In this document: one piece after another, positions 58,638-64,000 of the stretch
Numbering within the stretch: the first letter of the stretch is position 1
Layout of the letters: the number at the start of each line of letters is the position of its first letter
From: JBELHR01 sp049606855
GTDB lineage: Bacteria > Bacteroidota > Bacteroidia > Flavobacteriales > Flavobacteriaceae
Direction: 5' to 3'
Assembly (NCBI GenBank): GCA_049606855.1
Contig: JBMYVY010000001.1
Span: forward strand, 256,989-320,988
Length of the DNA: 64,000 nt
Program-made: the position numbers and the translations under genes
Notes under the pieces: generated by a model
The model's database searches: none
Told to the model about the DNA's origin: nothing
The model's input: the letters and a program-made list of their open reading frames with translations, nothing else

Positions 58638-59708
58638 ATGGAAAAATATTATATCAACCCTGACATTAAGTATGCAGAAACCTTACCTGCAAGCTTTTAT
58701 AGAAGTGATGAAGCTTGGGATTTTCTTCAAGAACAGTTATTTGCTAGAAGCACGCAATGGCTGGGTGATTACAGGGACTTTGTCAATCCAAATCAAAACG
58801 CTTGTCCCCTAACTATTTTTCAGGAACCTCTTATCGCCATAAAAGGACAAAACCAAAAGCTCGATCTATTATCAAATGTATGTACCCATCGAGGGAACAT
58901 TATCTTGCATCAGCCTGGACAGGTGAAAAATCTCAAATGCATGTATCATGGAAGACAATTTAAGAAAGATGGGAGTTTCTTAAGAATGCCTGAATTTGAA
59001 GATGCTCAAGATTTCCCAAGGCCTTGTGACAATTTAAAAAAATTTAAAACCTCAAATATAGGGCCGTTCCATTTTGTTTCTTTCTCACAGCTTATCGATA
59101 TTGATCGGATTATTGAGCAAATGAATGATCGCATTGGGTTTTTACCTCTTGACTCCTTTAAAAGAGACGTGGAACTGAGCAAAGATTATATTGTAAATAG
59201 CCATTGGGCACTTTACTGCGATAATTATTTAGAGGGCTTTCACATTCCATTTGTGCATGAAGATTTAAACGAAGTACTGGATTATGGTTCTTATGACACT
59301 GTTTTGTACGAACAAATGAATTTACAAATAGGATATAGCGATGAACCAAAAGACTGCTTCTCACTTCCTGAAGGACACCCAGATTATGGGAAGAATGTAG
59401 CTGCCTATTATTATTGGGTATTCCCAAATATGATGTTTAATTTCTACCCATGGGGTCTGTCAGTAAATATTGTTAAGCCTATAAATAAAAATAGAACGAA
59501 AGTATCTTTTATCTCTTACGTTTGTGATTATAACAGGCTTGACAGTGGTGCAGGTGCTCTTTTGGACAAAGTAGAACGAGAAGATGAATTTGTCGTTGAA
59601 AACGTCCACAAGGGCCTTAAATCACAATTTTACAAAAACGGAAGGTTTTCTCCGACTAGGGAACAAGGTGTCCACCATTTTCATCGCCTATTATCGGAAC
59701 TATTTTAA
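58638..59708 (+). CDS. Rieske [2Fe-2S] oxygenase alpha subunit, ring-hydroxylating / choline monooxygenase-like
   Basis: A 356-residue oxygenase subunit. The Rieske cluster motif is CTHRGNIILHQPG then CMYHGRQFKKDG (CxH and CxxH). The mononuclear iron site lies in HWALYCDNYLEGFHIPFVHE with the bridging Asp-Asn, Glu and two His; the carboxylate ligand further on is likely an Asp near the C-terminus. The family oxidises aromatics, choline, carnitine or similar quaternary amines. No reductase gene lies nearby. It follows the amino acid permease by 4 bases and ends at a terminator. Confidence 0.87.
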   Translation: MEKYYINPDIKYAETLPASFYRSDEAWDFLQEQLFARSTQWLGDYRDFVNPNQNACPLTIFQEPLIAIKGQNQKLDLLSNVCTHRGNIILHQPGQVKNLKCMYHGRQFKKDGSFLRMPEFEDAQDFPRPCDNLKKFKTSNIGPFHFVSFSQLIDIDRIIEQMNDRIGFLPLDSFKRDVELSKDYIVNSHWALYCDNYLEGFHIPFVHEDLNEVLDYGSYDTVLYEQMNLQIGYSDEPKDCFSLPEGHPDYGKNVAAYYYWVFPNMMFNFYPWGLSVNIVKPINKNRTKVSFISYVCDYNRLDSGAGALLDKVEREDEFVVENVHKGLKSQFYKNGRFSPTREQGVHHFHRLLSELF

Positions 59709-59710
59709 AC

Positions 59711-59740
59711 AAAAAAGCCACCTAAAAGGTGGCTTTTTTA
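59711..59740. terminator. Bidirectional terminator between the Rieske oxygenase gene and rny
   Basis: Stem AAAAAAGCCACC/GGTGGCTTTTTT around a TAAAA loop, flanked by A- and T-runs, between converging genes. Confidence 0.92.
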
Positions 59741-59743
59741 ATA

Positions 59744-61303
59744 CTATTTCGCAATGTTTACGGCTCGTGTTTCTCTAATCACCGTGACTTTTACCTGTCC
59801 TGGATAAGTCATGTCATTTTGAATCTTTTCAGATATGTTGAATGAAAGTTCGGAAGCTTTTTGGTCTGAAACCTTTGCGCTTTCTACAACTACTCTCAGT
59901 TCTCTACCTGCTTGAATTGCATAGGCCTTTTGAACCCCACCAAATTGGAATGCAATATCTTCTAAATCCTTTAAACGTTGCATATAAGAATCCAAGACTT
60001 GTCTTCTTGCTCCTGGTCTTGCTCCAGAAATGGCATCACAGACTTGAACTATCGGCGCAATCATTGATTTCATCTCAATTTCATCGTGGTGAGCACCAAT
60101 GGCATTACATACATCCGGTTTTTCTCCATATTTCTCAGCCCATTGCATACCCAATAAAGCATGTGGTAGTTCGCTTTCTTGATCTGGCACTTTCCCTATA
60201 TCGTGTAATAGTCCTGCTCGTTTTGCGAGCTTGGCGTTTAATCCAAGTTCAGCAGCCATTATTCCACAAAGATTTGCAACCTCACGTGAATGCTGTAAAA
60301 GGTTTTGACCATAAGAAGAACGGTATTTCATACGCCCAACAGTTTTAATCAATTCTGGATGTAATCCATGAATCCCCAAGTCAATCACAGTTCTTTTACC
60401 AACTTCAACAATTTCTTGACTTATTTGTTTTTCCGTCTTTTTAACGACCTCTTCAATACGCGCTGGGTGAATTCTTCCATCATTAACTAAACTGTGGAGT
60501 GAAAGCCTCGCGATTTCCCTTCTAACAGGGTCGAAACATGATAAAATAATTGCCTCAGGAGTATCATCAACGATAATTTCTACACCAGTTGCAGCTTCTA
60601 GGGCTCTAATATTCCTTCCTTCTCTACCAATAATTCTACCTTTAACATCATCACTCTCTAGATTAAAAACAGAAACACAGTTCTCCACTGTTTGTTCCAC
60701 TCCAACTCTTTGGATGGTATTTAAAATAACTTTGGTAGCATCTTGCTGAGCAGTTAATTTAGCCTCTTCCATTGTATTTTGGATAAAACTCATTGCATCC
60801 GACTTGGCTTCATCTTTCAAAGAAGCAACCAATTCTACTTTTGCGTCTTCAGCAGACAACCCAGAAATTGCTTCTAATTGCTCAACCTGTCTTTGGTGCA
60901 TTTTCTCAACTTCAGACTCACGTTTATCCACAGCTTCTAATTTGTGGTTAAACTCTTCCTCTTTAGTTTCAATTTCCTTAGTAAGTCTTTTGTTTTTATC
61001 TAACTCAGAGCTCACTCTAGATTCCTTTTCACGAATTCTTTTCTCTGCTTCTTCCAGTTTTTTATCTCTAGCCAAAATCACCTTTTCGTGTTCCGCTTTT
61101 AACTCGATAAATTTCTCTTTAGCTTGAAGGATTTTGTCTTTTTTTATTTGATCCCCTTTGCTCTTTGCTTCTTCAATTTTTTTACGGGCAACCTTTCTTG
61201 CCTGTTTGATAACTGTATTGGCTCTTTTGGCCTCCATAAGTTTCGCTATTGTGAAACCTACAGCTAATCCAGCGATACCAATTATAATTATTGTAACATC
61301 CAT
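59744..61303 (-). CDS. rny: Ribonuclease Y
   Basis: A 519-residue membrane-anchored endonuclease that starts mRNA decay. A single N-terminal span (about 3-22) is followed by a long coiled coil (about 28-190). A KH domain (GRIIGREGRNIRALEAATGV) and an HD domain (AKRAGLLHDIGKVPDQ) follow, with IGAHHDEIEMKSMIAPIVQV downstream. The ATG at 61303 is used: further upstream the frame runs through the 6S RNA. It may be transcribed from a promoter upstream of the RNA or by read-through of zapA. Confidence 0.95.
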   Translation of the reverse strand: MDVTIIIIGIAGLAVGFTIAKLMEAKRANTVIKQARKVARKKIEEAKSKGDQIKKDKILQAKEKFIELKAEHEKVILARDKKLEEAEKRIREKESRVSSELDKNKRLTKEIETKEEEFNHKLEAVDKRESEVEKMHQRQVEQLEAISGLSAEDAKVELVASLKDEAKSDAMSFIQNTMEEAKLTAQQDATKVILNTIQRVGVEQTVENCVSVFNLESDDVKGRIIGREGRNIRALEAATGVEIIVDDTPEAIILSCFDPVRREIARLSLHSLVNDGRIHPARIEEVVKKTEKQISQEIVEVGKRTVIDLGIHGLHPELIKTVGRMKYRSSYGQNLLQHSREVANLCGIMAAELGLNAKLAKRAGLLHDIGKVPDQESELPHALLGMQWAEKYGEKPDVCNAIGAHHDEIEMKSMIAPIVQVCDAISGARPGARRQVLDSYMQRLKDLEDIAFQFGGVQKAYAIQAGRELRVVVESAKVSDQKASELSFNISEKIQNDMTYPGQVKVTVIRETRAVNIAK

Positions 61304-61320
61304 TAGTGTAAAATTTATAT

Positions 61321-61490
61321 ATAAAAAAAGCCTACATCGGCTTATTGAAATAAACTCCAATAAAACAGGTTTAGGACTAACTTCATGCTCAAGTATCCCG
61401 TCAAGCGGGCTCGCTTTCACATGAAAGACTCATCCTTTATAAATGTATAACGTTGAGTTTATCAAATTGTGAACCAATGTAGGCAGTACC
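61321..61490 (-). ncRNA. ssrS: 6S RNA, flavobacterial type
   Basis: A structured minus-strand transcript of about 165 bases between zapA and rny. The ends pair as GCCTACATTGG (61474-61484) with CCGATGTAGGC (61330-61340), one G-U pair. Inside, TTGATAAACTC pairs with GAGTTTAT-TTCAA, leaving a large central bubble and a terminal hairpin that contains AGCCCGCTTGACGGG. A T-run ends the molecule. This is the open-promoter shape of 6S RNA, which binds housekeeping RNA polymerase. The linkage to zapA is also seen in enterics. Ends are approximate. Confidence 0.75.
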
Positions 61491-61509
61491 TTAGTCTATT
61501 TAAAAGAAC

Positions 61510-61800
61510 TTAATTTATTTTTTCATTTAAAAGTTTATTGAGCTCATCTAATTTCTCATTCATGAGTAACTGATCTTTTTCAACTTCTAAATTTTTTATT
61601 TCCATTTGAGAAGCAAATTGCAATGCACACATTGCCAAAACATCTTGTTTATCATTAACCGCGTAATTGGATTCATATTGCATCAACAAATCATTAATTT
61701 TTGCTGCCGCTTTCCTAATCCCCTCCTCTTCAGAGGCATCCTTGATACGAATCGGATAGTTTCGACCCCCAATAACAACATTTATTTTCAAGTCCTCCAT
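61510..61800 (-). CDS. zapA: Cell division protein ZapA
   Basis: A 96-residue FtsZ-ring stabiliser: N-terminal beta domain (KINVVIGGRNYPIRIKDASE), then a long coiled coil (about 65-96) ending in KLDELNKLLNEKIN. The start is the ATG at 61800, which overlaps the stop of the preceding coiled-coil gene (TGATG). It is followed by 6S RNA, and rny beyond. Cell-division use follows from the family. Confidence 0.9.
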   Translation of the reverse strand: MEDLKINVVIGGRNYPIRIKDASEEEGIRKAAAKINDLLMQYESNYAVNDKQDVLAMCALQFASQMEIKNLEVEKDQLLMNEKLDELNKLLNEKIN

Positions 61801-62090
61801 CAATCGTTCAATTCGATAATACAGCGATCAATTTCCTTGATCAATGTGTTTATTTTGCGTTTTGCCGCTCTCTTATCTTCTATACTGCCAACAAAAGTCT
61901 TTAACTGTTTTAAATCCGAATATTCTTTTTCAATACGATCGAATTCATCACATTTTTGCTGATATTTAAGGTAGAGATTATTTAAGTTTCTACTTAAAAC
62001 TTCATTTTCTTCAATCAAAAACTCATACTGTTCTAAAAGTGTTTTTAACTTATCTTGAAGTAAAATCAAGTCATTCAATGCCTTAGTCAT
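61800..62090 (-). CDS. Small coiled-coil protein upstream of zapA
   Basis: A 96-residue, almost wholly alpha-helical coiled-coil protein (heptads from about 3 to 58, LLEQYEFLIEENEVLSRNLN) with a basic turn (EDKRAAKRKINTLI) before the C-terminal helix. It has no signal or membrane span. It is coupled to zapA by overlapping stop and start. Its size and coiled-coil nature recall ZapB, but no sequence relationship can be claimed; division role is inference from position. Confidence 0.7.
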   Translation of the reverse strand: MTKALNDLILLQDKLKTLLEQYEFLIEENEVLSRNLNNLYLKYQQKCDEFDRIEKEYSDLKQLKTFVGSIEDKRAAKRKINTLIKEIDRCIIELND

Positions 62091-62206
62091 AAGCTACTTT
62101 ATAAAGACCTTTGAAACAAATTTATATAAAGCCTTTGATTTAAGCAATTATAAAAGGTATTTTATTTTATGAAAAATGTCTTAATTTGGTCCTTAAATCA
62201 TGAATA

Positions 62207-63880
62207 TTGAAATTTTCCGCCACACTTATTTATATTTTATTAAGTCTTAAGGTTTTAGCCCAAAGCCCTATTGATACAACTTATTTTAATGCTCCAATGA
62301 ACATCCCACTTATCAGCGCTGGTACATTTGGGGAGCTTAGAGATAATCATTTTCATGCGGGTCTGGATCTGAAAACACAGTTTAGAGAAGGAATACCAGT
62401 ACAAGCAGCAGCAGATGGCTATGTCTCAAGGATAAGAGTAGGTGTTTGGGGCTATGGTAAGGCAATTTATCTCGATCACCCAAATGGATACACTACGGTT
62501 TATGCACATTTGAGCAAATTCTCACCCGAGCTAGAAACGTATATCAAAAACCTTCAATACAAAAGAAAAAGCCATGAGGTACAGGGTTTTCCCAAAAAAG
62601 AAGAGTTTCATTTCAAAAAAGGAGACATCATAGCCTACAGTGGAGCAACAGGTGGATTTGTTGGCCCTCATTTACACTTTGAAATACGAGATACACAAAC
62701 AGAGCACATTTTAAACCCAATGTTATTTGGCATAGAAGTTAGGGATAGTAGACCTCCTTCAGCTTTGGCTCTTCAAGTTAAGCCAGCAGATTCAACAAGT
62801 CAAATAAATGGATTTGAGAAGCGCATCAAATTAAATTTTTGGGAAATCAAGAAAGACCAATTCCAAACAGATACTGTAGAAGTATTTGGATCCCCTTTAT
62901 TTCAGGTTCAAGGATTCGATAGACAGGATGCCGCAAATAACAAAAACGGTTTATATAAAATTTCTCTTTTTGAAAATGATCGAAAAGTATATAGTCACAT
63001 TCTAAATGAGTTTTCATTTTCGGAATCAAAACTCATTAATTTACTCATTGATTATGAATACTATCAGTTAACCAAAAAACGTTTTCAACAACTTTATATT
63101 CCCTCTAATTCAAACCTATCAATTTATAATAGAAAACTAATGGACACAACAAAAAAAGAAGGCTTTTCTATGTATAAAATTGAATTGACTGATTTTCAAA
63201 ACAACAGCACAAGTATCTTTATACCAGTTACTTACGTAAATCTACCTAAACCACTGGTTAAGTCATTAAGTGAGGAATACAATTACCACATCAAGCGTGA
63301 AGAATTCTATAAAATCGAAGATAATTATGCATTTATCAGCCTTCAGAAAGAAACTTTTTACCAAGACCTTTCACTCAATTTGAAGTTGAAAAAAGACAGT
63401 ATATTCATCGATCATGACCGCTTTCCTTTAAATAAGAAAATGACCATTGGGTTTAAGTTAGCCAAGACCAATATCAATCAAAAAGGAATCGCACTGTTAA
63501 AAGATGATAAGCTTAATTTTATAGAAACTGAATACCTAAATCAAACCCTCGTCGCCCACCCAAGAACTTTGGGAACTTATATTTTAGCTGAAGACAAAGT
63601 CTCTCCTTATCTAAAATCAAAAAACTTTTCCGACAAGTCTTGGATATCCAAACACAAAACACTCGAACTTACTGTTTTGGACGAACAAAGTGGGTTAAAG
63701 TCTTTTGAAGCAACTCTTGATGGAAATTGGATTGCACTGGAATACAACCCAAAAACCAATACAATCTCTTATAATTTAAAAGACATTCCTCTTGAAAAAG
63801 GCGAACACAAATTAGAAGTAATCATTGAAGATCTTGTGGGAAATCAAACATTTAAAAGCTATCTACTCTATAAGGGCTAA
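62207..63880 (+). CDS. M23 family metallopeptidase, exported
   Basis: A 557-residue cell-wall peptidase-like protein. The signal peptide (MKFSATLIYILLSLKVLAQ) is followed at about 20-185 by a peptidase M23 domain with HFHAGLDLKTQFREGIPVQA (HxxxD zinc ligands), VYAHLSKFSPE and GPHLHFEIRDTQ. The C-terminal two thirds hold beta-rich repeats of unknown type. The only in-frame start is TTG at 62207, directly before the signal peptide; an ATG at 62199 is in another frame and encodes 16 codons. Converges on bcp with 18 bases of overlap. Confidence 0.87.
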   Translation: MKFSATLIYILLSLKVLAQSPIDTTYFNAPMNIPLISAGTFGELRDNHFHAGLDLKTQFREGIPVQAAADGYVSRIRVGVWGYGKAIYLDHPNGYTTVYAHLSKFSPELETYIKNLQYKRKSHEVQGFPKKEEFHFKKGDIIAYSGATGGFVGPHLHFEIRDTQTEHILNPMLFGIEVRDSRPPSALALQVKPADSTSQINGFEKRIKLNFWEIKKDQFQTDTVEVFGSPLFQVQGFDRQDAANNKNGLYKISLFENDRKVYSHILNEFSFSESKLINLLIDYEYYQLTKKRFQQLYIPSNSNLSIYNRKLMDTTKKEGFSMYKIELTDFQNNSTSIFIPVTYVNLPKPLVKSLSEEYNYHIKREEFYKIEDNYAFISLQKETFYQDLSLNLKLKKDSIFIDHDRFPLNKKMTIGFKLAKTNINQKGIALLKDDKLNFIETEYLNQTLVAHPRTLGTYILAEDKVSPYLKSKNFSDKSWISKHKTLELTVLDEQSGLKSFEATLDGNWIALEYNPKTNTISYNLKDIPLEKGEHKLEVIIEDLVGNQTFKSYLLYKG

Positions 63881-64000
63881 TATTTGATTGGCATGATCCT
63901 TAGTTTTTACTTTTGAAATAACTGCTTGAATTACACCTTGCTTATTTACTAGAAATGTAGTGCGATGAATGCCATCATATTCTTTTCCCATAAATTTTTT
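63863..64000 (-). CDS. bcp: Thiol peroxidase, bacterioferritin comigratory protein type (3' end only)
   Basis: The last 45 codons of a peroxiredoxin Q/BCP are seen before the window ends: KKFMGKEYDGIHRTTFLVNK, then GVIQAVISKVKTKDHANQIL. The IHRTTFLVNKQG stretch matches the family's C-terminal beta strand and substrate loop. The peroxidatic Cys lies in the missing part. It overlaps the end of the M23 peptidase gene by 18 bases. Confidence 0.85.
   Translation of the reverse strand, partial: KKFMGKEYDGIHRTTFLVNKQGVIQAVISKVKTKDHANQILALIE

Noticed and set aside
59842..60348. 168-codon frame antisense to rny
   Set aside because: It lies wholly inside the conserved HD and C-terminal part of rny and has the composition of a shadow frame.
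61304..61420. N-terminal extension of ribonuclease Y by 39 codons
   Set aside because: The extension translates the 3' half of the 6S RNA and its terminator; the family starts with the membrane span at the ATG at 61303.
1..64000. CRISPR arrays, insertion sequences or phage genes
   Set aside because: No regularly spaced repeats, transposase motifs or terminal inverted repeats were noticed; all genes fit a chromosomal core.

Overview
The window is chromosomal DNA from an AT-rich member of the Bacteroidota, most likely a Flavobacteriia-type bacterium. The evidence is an Oar-like TonB-dependent receptor, a fused LpxC/FabZ, a PorX-type response regulator with a PglZ domain, families largely confined to this phylum (DUF4199, DUF5606, DUF4105, DUF6495-like), a flavobacterial-type 6S RNA, and repeated promoter -7 elements of the form TAnnTTTG. 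The genus cannot be named from this. Genes are tightly packed with overlapping stops and starts. I see no phage, insertion sequence, CRISPR array, rRNA or tRNA.

Layout. 1-4.2 kb: a partial TonB receptor, the rpsF-rpsR-rplI operon, an outer-membrane beta-barrel protein, a small transaldolase and the SRP RNA. 4.3-9.4 kb: DUF4199 protein, glycosyltransferase, phosphohexomutase and an MsbA-like exporter. 9.4-13.6 kb: tsaC-cca divergent from ruvX, then def-DUF5606-mazG. 13.7-19.1 kb: an amino-sugar locus with a NagB/PIG-L fusion, a sodium:solute symporter, a divergent LacI-type regulator with a visible operator, and a PepSY membrane protein. 19.1-24.8 kb: two membrane proteins of unknown role, valS, a DUF1573 protein and an aspartyl-protease/PDZ protein. 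24.9-31.1 kb: aminotransferase-murB, a small four-cysteine membrane protein, then a coupled glycosyltransferase/ECF sigma/Nramp-like set and lipA. 31.3-35.2 kb: an operon of a cysteine-rich SigZ-like sigma factor, a CC-type thioredoxin-like protein, a CSCS-motif permease, a MalY-like C-S lyase and a prohibitin. 35.2-45.1 kb: fabG, an M16 peptidase lipoprotein, sucD, and the lipid A operon HD-lpxD-lpxC/fabZ-lpxA-efp. 45.1-52.1 kb: porX, tsaE, an alanine-dehydrogenase-like gene, a small membrane protein, trmH, a DUF6495-like gene and recQ. 52.2-59.7 kb: tatC, an AhpD-like protein, lptB, pssA, a DUF4105 protein, aroQ, xerD, and an amino acid permease/Rieske oxygenase pair. 59.7-64 kb: rny, 6S RNA, zapA, a coiled-coil partner, an M23 peptidase and the 3' end of a bcp-type peroxiredoxin.

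Most of the window is housekeeping: translation, tRNA modification, lipid A and envelope assembly, RNA decay and cell division. The parts most worth a second look are the SigZ-like operon, whose sigma factor carries six cysteines at its ends; the amino-sugar locus with its operator; two family members lacking hallmark catalytic or metal-binding residues (the Nramp-like and alanine-dehydrogenase-like proteins); the 6S RNA between zapA and rny; and very short divergent promoters in which opposing -7 elements share the same few bases. All calls come from reading the sequence; no database search was run.
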